DNA from: an uncultured Lachnospiraceae bacterium
GTDB taxonomy: Bacteria > Bacillota > Clostridia > Lachnospirales > Lachnospiraceae
Reading direction: 5' to 3'
Assembly: GCA_947591245.1 (NCBI GenBank)
Contig: CANQCY010000002.1
Span: forward strand, 1-36,910
Length of the DNA: 36,910 nt
In this document: piece by piece, positions 16,249 through 24,617 of the stretch
Layout of the letters: each line of letters begins with the position of its first letter
Position numbering within the stretch: the first letter of the stretch is position 1
Program-made: the position numbers and the translations under genes
Notes under the pieces: generated by a model
What the model was told of the DNA's origin: nothing
Databases searched by the model: none
The model's input: only the letters and a program-made list of their open reading frames with translations

Positions 16249-16940
16249 AGTATCGTTCCCCCTCCTGCTACCAGGCTGCCATCATATAATACCAGCGCCT
16301 GTCCCGGCGTTACCGCCCTCTGCGGCTCCGTAAAGGCGCACTCATACAGATCGTCCTCCAACCGCCGCACAGTACAGCGAGAACCTCCGTGATTATAGCG
16401 TATCTTGCCAAGATACGTCTTATATTCCGAGAAATTTTGCTCTGACATATGGTTTACATGAGATATATACGCTTTTTCAGACAGATTATCTTCCAATCGT
16501 CCGACTACAATTTCATTTGCCTCTGGTTTGATTCTGACCACAAATGCCGGATACCCTAAAGCCAAATTTAATCCTTTACGCTGTCCTACCGTATAATGAA
16601 TGATCCCCTTATGTCTGCCGAGCACATGCCCTTGCATATCTACAAAATTACCCGGCTCGGATTTCGCGCCCTTAGCCTCTTCTATATAGGATGCGTAATC
16701 GCCATCCGTCACAAAACAAATCTCCATACTGTCCGGTTTATGCGCCACCCTTCTGGCGTCTTCCACGGCGCTCAGTCCGCAGCATCCAGCTTCTGATTCC
16801 TGTTTTTGCTGCTCTTCATCCTGCCAAATGTGCATTGTCACACCGATTACGCGATATCCCTGCTTCTTTAATAAATAAGCCGCCACCGACGAATCTACTC
16901 CGCCGGACATACCCACAACCACGGTCTTCTGCTCACTCAT
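16245..16940 (-). CDS. MnmA-like tRNA thiouridylase with a large internal deletion
   Basis: A 231-residue relative of MnmA, which normally has about 360 residues and makes 2-thiouridine in tRNA. The N-terminal PP-loop [17 protein letters not shown] and the C-terminal part from [10 protein letters not shown] through [18 protein letters not shown] are nearly intact. About 130 residues between DARRVA (65) and HKPDSMEIC (67-75) are missing, including the NPCxxCN segment with the first catalytic Cys and much of the tRNA-contact domain; the second catalytic Cys (Cys75) remains. The frame is kept and there is no premature stop. It overlaps hydE and follows nadA. It may be a decayed duplicate or a repurposed sulfur-transfer ATPase. 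Confidence 0.82.
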   Translation of the reverse strand: MSEQKTVVVGMSGGVDSSVAAYLLKKQGYRVIGVTMHIWQDEEQQKQESEAGCCGLSAVEDARRVAHKPDSMEICFVTDGDYASYIEEAKGAKSEPGNFVDMQGHVLGRHKGIIHYTVGQRKGLNLALGYPAFVVRIKPEANEIVVGRLEDNLSEKAYISHVNHMSEQNFSEYKTYLGKIRYNHGGSRCTVRRLEDDLYECAFTEPQRAVTPGQALVLYDGSLVAGGGTIL

Positions 16941-17020
16941 TCCGCTACCTCTCGCCTTTCTTCAGCATCTCATCGTACAAATAATTTGCAGCAACGATCC
17001 GCTGCTCAAATCCACACCTT

Positions 17021-17932
17021 TTATTTTGCCAATTCCAACATTCTGCTAAGCGGTTTAGCTGCCTTCATACGCAGTTGCTCATCTATTTCCACCATCGGTT
17101 CCAGCGTCTCCAAGGCATGCAATACTTTTTCCAATGAGATCTTTTTCATGTTCGGGCAGAATTGGCGGTGTCCCACAGAATAAAACTTTTTATTAGGGTT
17201 CTTCAATTGCAGTTCATAAAAAATCCCCATCTCTGTACATATAATGAATTCTTTTGCCTCCGACAGTTCTGCAAAACTTAATATTTCAGAAGCGCTTCCA
17301 ATAAAATCCGAGATCTCCAGTACATTCTCCCTGCACTCTGGATGCGCCAACACAAGCGCTTCCGGATGCAGATCTTTCGCATGTAACAATTCTTCTTTAT
17401 AAATACTTGTATGCACATGGCAAAATCCATCATTTAAAATAAAATTCTTCTCTGGAATCTGACTGGCAATATAACGTCCAAGATTTTCATCCGGTATAAA
17501 GAAAATGTCCCTATTCGGCAATGCCTGAATCACCCGTAATGCATTAGAGCTAGTCACGCAGACATCCGAATGCGCCTTAATCTCTGCCGTGGAATTGACA
17601 TAACAGACAACTGCGACATCCGTATATTCCTGGCGGATCTCCGCAATCCGATCAATATCTGCCATATGCGCCATCGGACAGTCAGCGGCGCCATCTGCCA
17701 TAACTACATGCTTGTCCGGATTAAGTATTTTCGCACTCTCCCCCATAAAAGATACGCCGCAAAATAAAATATTTTTCTCGGTTATCTCTGTTGCTTTTTT
17801 TGCTAAAAAATACGAATCTCCCACAAAATCAGCCAACGCCTGCACTTCACCATCTATATAATAGTGAGCCAGTATCGCAACATCTTTCTCCCGCTTTAAT
17901 TTCCCAATCTGTTTTTTTATGCTATCCTCCAT
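17021..17932 (-). CDS. nadA: Quinolinate synthase NadA
   Basis: A 303-residue quinolinate synthase, a [4Fe-4S] enzyme that condenses iminoaspartate and dihydroxyacetone phosphate in NAD synthesis. Cluster ligands Cys85 (AADCPMA), Cys171 (DGFCHVH) and Cys259 (QFCPNMK) have the spacing of characterised NadA. Other hallmarks are LAHYYIDGEVQALADFVGDS, CYVNSTAEIKAHSDVCVTSSNA and HPEC. The start has AAGGAG upstream. No nadB or nadC is nearby. It lies behind its own promoter and an Rrf2-like 10-codon stub, in line with Fe-S control, and is followed by mnmA-like and hydE. Confidence 0.95.
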   Translation of the reverse strand: MEDSIKKQIGKLKREKDVAILAHYYIDGEVQALADFVGDSYFLAKKATEITEKNILFCGVSFMGESAKILNPDKHVVMADGAADCPMAHMADIDRIAEIRQEYTDVAVVCYVNSTAEIKAHSDVCVTSSNALRVIQALPNRDIFFIPDENLGRYIASQIPEKNFILNDGFCHVHTSIYKEELLHAKDLHPEALVLAHPECRENVLEISDFIGSASEILSFAELSEAKEFIICTEMGIFYELQLKNPNKKFYSVGHRQFCPNMKKISLEKVLHALETLEPMVEIDEQLRMKAAKPLSRMLELAK

Positions 17933-17986
17933 AACTTATCTCCTTGTATCATAAACACATGTACCTTTATTTTCTCACAATTAGCT

Positions 17987-18019
17987 TTATCGCATTTTTC
18001 CTCTAGTTGATATCCTCAT
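17987..18019 (-). pseudogene. Rrf2/IscR-like N-terminal stub (10 codons)
   Basis: Behind GGGAGG and a T-rich spacer, a 10-codon frame reads MRISTRGKMR and stops. MRISTKGRY is the usual beginning of Rrf2-family regulators such as IscR and CymR, which control Fe-S and cysteine genes. It is probably the 5' stub of a deleted regulator gene, now in the leader of nadA; a translated leader peptide is also possible. Confidence 0.5.
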
Positions 18020-18053
18020 AAAAACCTCCCTGCAGACAAGCTCCCACATAGAT

Positions 18054-18081
18054 ATTATACTATTCATATAGGACGAATCAA
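18054..18081 (-). promoter_or_regulatory. Promoter upstream of nadA (TTGATT-16-TATAAT)
   Basis: TTGATT (18076-18081) and TATAAT (18054-18059) on the minus strand, 16 bp apart. It lies between the nifX-like gene and nadA and gives nadA, mnmA-like and hydE a transcription start separate from the nif-like operon. Confidence 0.7.
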
Positions 18082-18182
18082 ATTACTTGTTTTCTATAAC
18101 CTGTAATAGATTTTGCCTATTTCACATGATAAATTTAACGATTGCTTCCAAAACAGAGGCGCTGCAATACAAGCTTTGAAAT

Positions 18183-18215
18183 ACCGGAGACAGAACTTTT
18201 CATTCCATCTCCGGT
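18183..18215 (-). terminator. Probable terminator after the nif-like operon
   Basis: An 8-bp perfect stem ACCGGAGA/TCTCCGGT (18208-18215 with 18183-18190) about 17 bases after the nifX-like stop codon. The loop is 17 bases. On the minus strand the following run is only TATTTC, so termination may be partial. Confidence 0.5.
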
Positions 18216-18231
18216 TTTCGTCCGTCTTTCT

Positions 18232-18660
18232 TTATTTCTGCACCCGCAAAGACTCATGGTTATCCATTTGGCTAAAATATTGTGAAATCTTTTCCAATGC
18301 CTCTTCCACAGAAACGCTAACATCAAAAGCTGAAATAGCTCTCCGCTCTAATTGCTTTTGTATATGAAATCCAATTTTCTTACAGACAACGCACCGGCAG
18401 TCCGATATTAGTTCTACCTTTTCAGATGCTTCTCCGGCGCCGCATCCGCCTCCTGTACCGCCGCCGCAACCGCCTTCCTTTTTGCAGCCAGCCGCTATGG
18501 ATACGCCATTGTTATCTGTTTCCTCCTTGCGAAAAGTTCTTTCTTCCAGCCTTCTACATGTACCGTCTGCCACTTCGTATATAATAAATCTTTTTGCAGC
18601 CCCAAAGGTTTCATCGATCTGTATTCCATCCGAGGATGCAACCGCAATTTTATACGACAT
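18232..18660 (-). CDS. NifX/NafY-like FeMo-cofactor-binding protein with Cys/Gly-rich insert
   Basis: A 142-residue protein of the dinitrogenase iron-molybdenum cofactor family (NifX, NafY and the C-terminal domain of some NifB). The start MSYKIAVASSDGIQIDETFGAAKRF is the family signature, and the end (DVSVSVEEALEKISQY) closes the RNase-H-like fold. A glycine- and cysteine-rich insert (GCKKEGGCGGGTGGGCGAG) and CRCVVCKKIG give six cysteines between about residues 59 and 93. Such proteins carry nitrogenase cofactor precursors, so this one probably shuttles a NifB product to the nifD/nifK-like pair, from which it is 16 bp downstream. The insert may bind an Fe-S cluster. Confidence 0.82.
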   Translation of the reverse strand: MSYKIAVASSDGIQIDETFGAAKRFIIYEVADGTCRRLEERTFRKEETDNNGVSIAAGCKKEGGCGGGTGGGCGAGEASEKVELISDCRCVVCKKIGFHIQKQLERRAISAFDVSVSVEEALEKISQYFSQMDNHESLRVQK

Positions 18661-18676
18661 ATTTCCCGACCTCCCG

Positions 18677-19975
18677 TTAATTAAACCTTTGAACGGCTAC
18701 TGTATAGATATCCTCGATCAGCCGGATGCCTCCTGTATAGCCTGCATAGAAATCATCCAGTACCACTTTATCCTGTACCGGCCATGCAATATTTAAGTAA
18801 TTTCCTTCCAGGCTTTCAGTAAGCTCCTTTTCATAATAGCTTCCGAGGATCAGCGGATATCCGTGATAATCATGCTCTTTGATCTGCTCATGGATCTTAT
18901 AGCTGTCCGTTTCAAAGACGGCCTCCGCCTCCAGTCCGTAATTTAGCTTTTTAAATTCCTCTGTAATCGTTTTCCGGTACTGTTTTGGCGTATCATCCAC
19001 GATAAACTGTTTGGCGGGTACAAGTCCCAAGTCATTTGCCAAAAACTTTGTGATACCGAGGGCGTACTGCGCATCTGCAACAACGGAAAACTGCTTGTTG
19101 ATCACGCGGTTTTCCAAGAAAAGGTCGGCGTAGCGTTCGATCAGATAATAATAATAGTTCTCATGCTCGCCTATGGCGCTCTCCACCTTTTTTTCATCCA
19201 CTCCTGCAAATGCTCCAACCTCCCGCAGAAACTTACTTGTCTCAAATGCGCCAATAGGAAGCGTAGGAAGATGAAACCATGGAAGTCCCAGTTTTTTCTC
19301 CATTTTCTTCATATTTCCCACAGAAACCCATGGGGAAACCAACAAGTTAAACTCCGCCTTCGGGATTTTGTTGATCTGATCGATCCCTCTGTTATATCCG
19401 AAAATCGTATTCGGCGTAAGCCCAATTTCCGCAATCAGTTTCTCCAGTTCCCTGATATTTCCAAGCCAGAATAAATCCTGATAAGGAACGTCCGCCCAGA
19501 TATTGACCAGGCCCTTTTCCCTTTCTTCTGATTTTTCCAAATACTGGTCGATAATGGCGTCGATCACCTGCTCGTGCCCGATATAGTTGTTGCCCTTAAA
19601 TCCCGCTGTCGATGCGTAGATGACAGGCTTTTCGGCATTTTCAAAACGGCTCACGACCTCGCCGGTATCGTCGCCTACAATTTCCGGAATACAGCCTGTC
19701 AGCACCACATACAAATCCGCATCGATTACCTTTAAGGCGTTTTCGATCGTTGTTTCCAGCTTTTTTACGCCGCCAAATACCACATCCTTCTCATTGATGC
19801 TGGTACAAGGAAAAATATTAGGCGAAAAATATCCGGAACTTCCCGTAGAGTCCGATAGCTTCTGCGCACACCCCGGACCGGAATGCAATACCGGTATCGC
19901 CCTTGTGATTGCCTGTACAGTCTGCATTGCTCCCAAAGCACATTTATATCTTTGTTTATCTAATAATTTTGCCAT
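18677..19975 (-). CDS. Nitrogenase-like component beta (NifK-like)
   Basis: A 432-residue protein of the nitrogenase component 1 / oxidoreductase family. All three cysteines expected for a P-cluster half are present: Cys12 (YKCALGAMQ), Cys36 (HSGPGC) and Cys95 (TGCIPEIVGDD). It is shorter than NifK (about 520), as in nitrogenase-like enzymes such as methylthio-alkane reductase or chlorophyll-synthesis reductases. It starts two bases after the nifD-like gene and is clearly co-translated. The expected form is an alpha2beta2 complex taking electrons from the NifH-like protein. It is not a nitrogen-fixing NifK on length and context; its substrate is unknown. Confidence 0.87.
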   Translation of the reverse strand: MAKLLDKQRYKCALGAMQTVQAITRAIPVLHSGPGCAQKLSDSTGSSGYFSPNIFPCTSINEKDVVFGGVKKLETTIENALKVIDADLYVVLTGCIPEIVGDDTGEVVSRFENAEKPVIYASTAGFKGNNYIGHEQVIDAIIDQYLEKSEEREKGLVNIWADVPYQDLFWLGNIRELEKLIAEIGLTPNTIFGYNRGIDQINKIPKAEFNLLVSPWVSVGNMKKMEKKLGLPWFHLPTLPIGAFETSKFLREVGAFAGVDEKKVESAIGEHENYYYYLIERYADLFLENRVINKQFSVVADAQYALGITKFLANDLGLVPAKQFIVDDTPKQYRKTITEEFKKLNYGLEAEAVFETDSYKIHEQIKEHDYHGYPLILGSYYEKELTESLEGNYLNIAWPVQDKVVLDDFYAGYTGGIRLIEDIYTVAVQRFN

Positions 19976-19977
19976 TC

Positions 19978-21456
19978 TTACGCCTCCATTCTTTTAGGAG
20001 GCGTTGCCTCCAAAAATTTATCTACATTCTGCTCGTACCACCAGTCTGTATAAGGCAGCTTTACCCGTTTTGCCAGATTCTGTTCAAAACTCCTGTTGCG
20101 TATCGCATCCAGAATCGTGCGGGCAAATTCCAGCGTATGCTTATATCCGAAAATCATATATTCATCCGCCACGTAAACTGCCGGAGTACCATTTTTGATT
20201 GCCCAGACGGTAGAGCCCGGATGTCTGGAAAGATATAGATCAGGCTGGTACTTATGTAAAATGTTCATAACTTCAAAGTTCTGCTGGTCGGCAACGCTTG
20301 CCTCAAAGTCGATGTCATTGTCCAGGAGATATTTCATGGACGGCGGAACGTCTCCGTTTTCGTATTTCTTGTCATAATGCCATGCCAATGCCCATACAAC
20401 CTCTATGCCAAGTTCATTCAGCACCCTTGAAACCTCGAAAGTATATCCCGGCCCCATACCAATGACTGTTCTTAACCCTTTCAGTTCTTTCTTGATTTCC
20501 TCGATCTGCGGCAGGTAGATTGCACGCTGCTCTTCAATATATTTCTCTATTTTTTCGCTTCTGCCCGTCACCTTGCCAATCTCACGCAGCCATGTTTCAA
20601 AACCCACAATGCCGCACTGGTTGATGCTTCTCACATAAGGCACGCCATATTTTTCCTCCAGCGCGTTTCCCAGATAATTTCCCAGCGTACCGCAGATACA
20701 GGTAGTCGCAAGGGATTCCGAAATGTGCGACAGTTCCTCCACCGTAGAGTTGCAATAAAGGAAAACCGGTTCCAAATCAAATTCCCGGAACATCTCCATA
20801 ATTTCCGGTCTTGCACTCTCATAGAAATTCTTGAAATTGATGGTGTTCCTCTTCTCCTTCGGCGGCTGTACGATCGAACTTAACACGGCATGGTCGGCAA
20901 TATCAAAGCCGGTTGCCCAGATGCGGGACTTGAATCCCTCGCAGTGGACTGCCACAACCGGAACATCGATTTCATCCCGAACTTCATCTGCCACGCTGTC
21001 AATATCCTCACCAATAATACCCGTTGCACAGGAACTGGTAACAAAAATTGCTTTTGGCGAATACCTTTTATTCACTTCCAGTATAATCTTGCGCAAAGAT
21101 TCCGCAGAACCAAAAATCGTATCCTTTTCATTCATATCCGTGCCGACATATACCGTATCGTTGGTAACGCCGCGTTTCTTTGCCATAACTTTATCCAGGT
21201 AATATGCCGATGCGCTTGCCACAGAACATCCTGCCGGTCCATGATGAATGATCGCCACATCTCGGATTGCAGATAACTGCCCCAATGCACAGCTTGAAAG
21301 GCAGGTGCTGGACTGCGAAAAGCATCTGGAACATCCTTTTAATGTTCCGCACTCGCTTTGCGATGCCAAATCGCTCAGCGAACCGATGTAACCGGTGATA
21401 GAACCAATGCGGTTTTCTCTTGTCGCCACATTGGAATTTTCTAAATTGAATGCCAT
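19978..21456 (-). CDS. Nitrogenase-like component alpha (NifD-like)
   Basis: A 492-residue NifD-like catalytic subunit. P-cluster ligands are Cys56 (SSCALGQL), Cys77 (HHGPAGC) and Cys143 (TSSCATGIIGEDI). Cys255 lies 12 residues before EEKYGVP, exactly as the cofactor-ligating Cys275 of NifD lies before EEKYGIP, so a NifB-derived active-site cluster is likely. A gapless hand alignment places Ala430 where NifD has its cofactor His442. The N-terminus has four further cysteines (36, 42, 45, 52) not found in NifD. Neighbours are cysK upstream and nifK-like downstream. Sulfur context suggests C-S bond reduction, as in methylthio-alkane reductase. Confidence 0.88.
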   Translation of the reverse strand: MAFNLENSNVATRENRIGSITGYIGSLSDLASQSECGTLKGCSRCFSQSSTCLSSCALGQLSAIRDVAIIHHGPAGCSVASASAYYLDKVMAKKRGVTNDTVYVGTDMNEKDTIFGSAESLRKIILEVNKRYSPKAIFVTSSCATGIIGEDIDSVADEVRDEIDVPVVAVHCEGFKSRIWATGFDIADHAVLSSIVQPPKEKRNTINFKNFYESARPEIMEMFREFDLEPVFLYCNSTVEELSHISESLATTCICGTLGNYLGNALEEKYGVPYVRSINQCGIVGFETWLREIGKVTGRSEKIEKYIEEQRAIYLPQIEEIKKELKGLRTVIGMGPGYTFEVSRVLNELGIEVVWALAWHYDKKYENGDVPPSMKYLLDNDIDFEASVADQQNFEVMNILHKYQPDLYLSRHPGSTVWAIKNGTPAVYVADEYMIFGYKHTLEFARTILDAIRNRSFEQNLAKRVKLPYTDWWYEQNVDKFLEATPPKRMEA

Positions 21457-21471
21457 AATTTACCTCCTCTT

Positions 21472-22470
21472 CTATCCTGAATATTCTTCATTAAACAAGT
21501 TGGTGGACAGGTAACGAAGCCCTGTATCCGGCAGCACCGCCACGATGGTTTTCCCTGCGTTTTCCGGTCTCTTTGCAAGCTGTGCCGCCGCATGGATGGC
21601 GGCTCCGGAAGACGTGCCTATCAAAATTCCATCCGTTTTTGCCACTTCTCTGGCAGCCCTGTATGCTTCAATCGCCTCCACCTCAAACTTCTCATCGTAA
21701 ATATGCAGATCCATGGTTGCCGGAACTCTTTCTGCCGGAACCCCTTCAAACGGATGCACGCCTGTTATTTCCTCCGGTTCGGGATTCTCATCGCTTGGCA
21801 GGGAATTTTCTCCCGGCTGAATGGCTGCAATCTTTATAGCCGGATTCTTTGACTTCAAATACTTGCCGGCGCCGGACACCGTTCCGCCCGTTCCTACATT
21901 TGCCACCAAAATATCCACTTTACCATCGGTATCTTCCCATATCTCAGGTCCTGTAGTTGCCTCATGGATAGCCGGATTCGACGGATTCGACGTCTGATCT
22001 GCAAAGAAAATATTTCTTTCTTTGGAAAGCACTTCTTCTTTCAGCGCCTTAATCGCAGCCACAAAATCCCCGCCCGTCTCTTCCAGCACTTTCGCAACTG
22101 CCGGTTCTTCGGAAAGTTTGATTGCCTCCCCGCCAAAAGCCCTGATGACCTGATACCGTTCGCGGCTTACCTGATCCTGTATGTAAACGCGGAATTTATA
22201 GCCTTTTGCCGCAGCGATCGCCGCCAGTCCGATTCCTGTATTGCCGCTGGTCGTTTCCACGATCGTGTAACCCGGCTTTAACAGTCCCCTTTTTTCCGCA
22301 TCCTCCACCATTGCCAGGGCAATTCTGTCCTTTACGCTCTGATTCGGGTTATAATATTCCAGTTTCACAAGGATTTTTGCCTTTAGCTCGTGCTTTTTCT
22401 CATAATTTTTGATCTCAAGAAGCGGCGTCTTTCCGACAAGCTCTGTAATCGATCCATAAATCTTTGCCAT
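21472..22470 (-). CDS. cysK: Cysteine synthase paralog embedded in the nitrogenase-like operon
   Basis: A 332-residue fold-type II PLP enzyme of the O-acetylserine sulfhydrylase/cystathionine beta-synthase family. The PLP lysine is Lys47 (NQSVKDRIA); the phosphate/substrate loops TTSGNTGIG and GTGGTVSGAG are present. It differs from the second CysK here (24618-25556): the segment YIQDQVSRERYQVIRAFGGE replaces the usual LPDTMSxERR, and a longer GVHPFEGVPAERVP loop is present, so the acceptor may be an unusual sulfur nucleophile. The start at 22470 has GGAGGTC nine bases away. It sits 17 bp after nifH-like and 15 bp before nifD-like, so it is made with the reductase. Confidence 0.9.
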   Translation of the reverse strand: MAKIYGSITELVGKTPLLEIKNYEKKHELKAKILVKLEYYNPNQSVKDRIALAMVEDAEKRGLLKPGYTIVETTSGNTGIGLAAIAAAKGYKFRVYIQDQVSRERYQVIRAFGGEAIKLSEEPAVAKVLEETGGDFVAAIKALKEEVLSKERNIFFADQTSNPSNPAIHEATTGPEIWEDTDGKVDILVANVGTGGTVSGAGKYLKSKNPAIKIAAIQPGENSLPSDENPEPEEITGVHPFEGVPAERVPATMDLHIYDEKFEVEAIEAYRAAREVAKTDGILIGTSSGAAIHAAAQLAKRPENAGKTIVAVLPDTGLRYLSTNLFNEEYSG

Positions 22471-22487
22471 AATCATTGACCTCCATC

Positions 22488-23384
<897 letters not shown>

Positions 23385-23416
23385 TCAGCTTATCCAGCGG
23401 CTGTTCCTTTACTGAT

Positions 23417-24289
23417 TTATCCATGCGAAAATGTTTCCTTTACATTTAATCTCCGTTGGTAAATCCGATCGCCGTACTCCGATTTCCCCGGAACGCCGAC
23501 CGCATCGGCTCTGCAGTGCTGGCAATGCCTGAATACGTCTATATACTTAGAAGCTCTGGTTCGCGCCGCGTCAATCTGTGCACAGTCGGGAGCTTTCTGA
23601 TCAGCCAGTTCATACTGCGGAATCAGGGGGATAATATTATAAATGCTTGCGCCCGCCTCTTTGACGGTTTTTGCGATTTCCTCGATGTGTTCCCCGTTTA
23701 TTTCCGGAACAAGCACCGTATTTATTTTGATTGCGATACCTGCAGCCGCAACTTTTTTGATGCCCTTTAACTGATTCTCTATGAGAATTTCCGCCCCTTC
23801 TATGCCCTCGTATTTTCTGCCGTGATAAATAATATATTTATTCAGCTTCGCGAGGATCTCCGGTTTTACCGCATTCACCGTAACCGTCAGGGAGTCGATT
23901 CCTAGATCGATCGCTTCATCCGCCCTTTCATGCAAAAGCAGTCCGTTTGTGCTCATGCATTTGATGAGATTCGGAAATTTTTCTTTGATCTTCCGGAAAG
24001 TTTCCAGGGCATAATCCGTAGCAAGCGTATCTCCCGGCCCCGCAATGCCGGCAACTGTAATTTCCGGACATATGGCTAACGCTTTTTCCAGAATTTCCAG
24101 GCTTTCATCCGGCGTTATCACTTTTGAGGTCACTCCCGGCCGTTCCTCCACATCATTAACCGCCCTGTCGCAAAAACGGCAGGCAATGTTACATCCCGGA
24201 CTAACCGGAAGATGAATCCGTCCCGCATTATTTTTATGACCGCCAAAACACGGATGGGCGTTTTGCAAGTCCTGATATGTATTTCTCAT
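23417..24289 (-). CDS. nifB: NifB-like radical SAM cofactor-core synthase
   Basis: A 290-residue NifB without the C-terminal NifX-like domain. The N-terminal HPCFGGHKNNAGRIHLPV and the radical SAM motif C33-NIA-C37-RF-C40 are typical, as is RPGVTSKVITPDESLEIL; the C-terminal RHCQHCRADAVG matches the NifB cluster-binding end. NifB fuses two [4Fe-4S] clusters with a carbide to make the 8Fe core of nitrogenase cofactors, so its presence argues that the nifD/K-like enzyme carries such a cofactor. The start at 24289 has GAAGGTG upstream; the frame is open further upstream through a structured leader. It is the first gene behind a conditional-looking terminator. Confidence 0.93.
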   Translation of the reverse strand: MRNTYQDLQNAHPCFGGHKNNAGRIHLPVSPGCNIACRFCDRAVNDVEERPGVTSKVITPDESLEILEKALAICPEITVAGIAGPGDTLATDYALETFRKIKEKFPNLIKCMSTNGLLLHERADEAIDLGIDSLTVTVNAVKPEILAKLNKYIIYHGRKYEGIEGAEILIENQLKGIKKVAAAGIAIKINTVLVPEINGEHIEEIAKTVKEAGASIYNIIPLIPQYELADQKAPDCAQIDAARTRASKYIDVFRHCQHCRADAVGVPGKSEYGDRIYQRRLNVKETFSHG

Positions 24290-24313
24290 ACTGCACCTTC
24301 TTTCACCAGCATC

Positions 24314-24418
24314 AAAAAAAACCAGAGGTCGTTCATTGATTATATTGCGCCAGCCGCGGCCGCAAAGCGGCATATTTCCATATGCGTCTGTGCAAATCAA
24401 TTCAAAACCTCTGGTTTT
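24314..24418 (-). promoter_or_regulatory. Structured attenuator-like leader before nifB
   Basis: A perfect 12-bp stem AAAACCAGAGGT/ACCTCTGGTTTT (24407-24418 with 24318-24329) followed by eight U closes a 77-base domain. Inside are a second long-range helix (ATTGATTTGC with GCA-ATAT-AATCAAT) and hairpins GCATAT-GGAA-ATATGC and GCCGC-TTT-GCGGC, with a second GCGGC able to compete. It lies between the YezD-like stop and the nifB start, so read-through would set nif-like expression. An ordinary terminator rarely has such a large organised loop, so a ligand- or protein-sensing RNA is plausible. The class is not recognised. Confidence 0.6.
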
Positions 24419-24422
24419 CCAG

Positions 24423-24581
24423 TCAGTCTTTTATTCTGAATTTTTCCGTTTTATCCATTTGGATAATTTTACCATCCTGAATAATAAGCGTGATGCTGCC
24501 ATATTTCATATCGCTTAACAGTTCTTCAAGAGCGCCTAAATGCGAACCGCCCAAAACCTGCTTTCTTTTGGTTTCTTTCAT
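24423..24581 (-). CDS. YezD/DUF2292-like small protein
   Basis: A 52-residue protein starting at 24581 behind GGAGG. The core YGSITLIIQDGKIIQMDKTE is the DUF2292 (YezD) signature, usually a 50-60 residue protein found next to sulfur-assimilation genes in Firmicutes. It follows cysK by 36 bp, so the two are probably one transcript, and it precedes the structured terminator. Function is unknown; the fold is probably a small beta hairpin-helix. No membrane segment or cysteine is present. Confidence 0.8.
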   Translation of the reverse strand: MKETKRKQVLGGSHLGALEELLSDMKYGSITLIIQDGKIIQMDKTEKFRIKD

Positions 24582-24617
24582 TCACATCCGCCTCCAATCC
24601 GGACAAAATCCGTCTGC

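Noticed and set aside
16950-17020. Protein-like frame ending in [13 protein letters not shown] in the nadA-mnmA gap
   Set aside because: Only about 20 codons, no start and no recognised family; it could be a gene tail but there is too little to support it.
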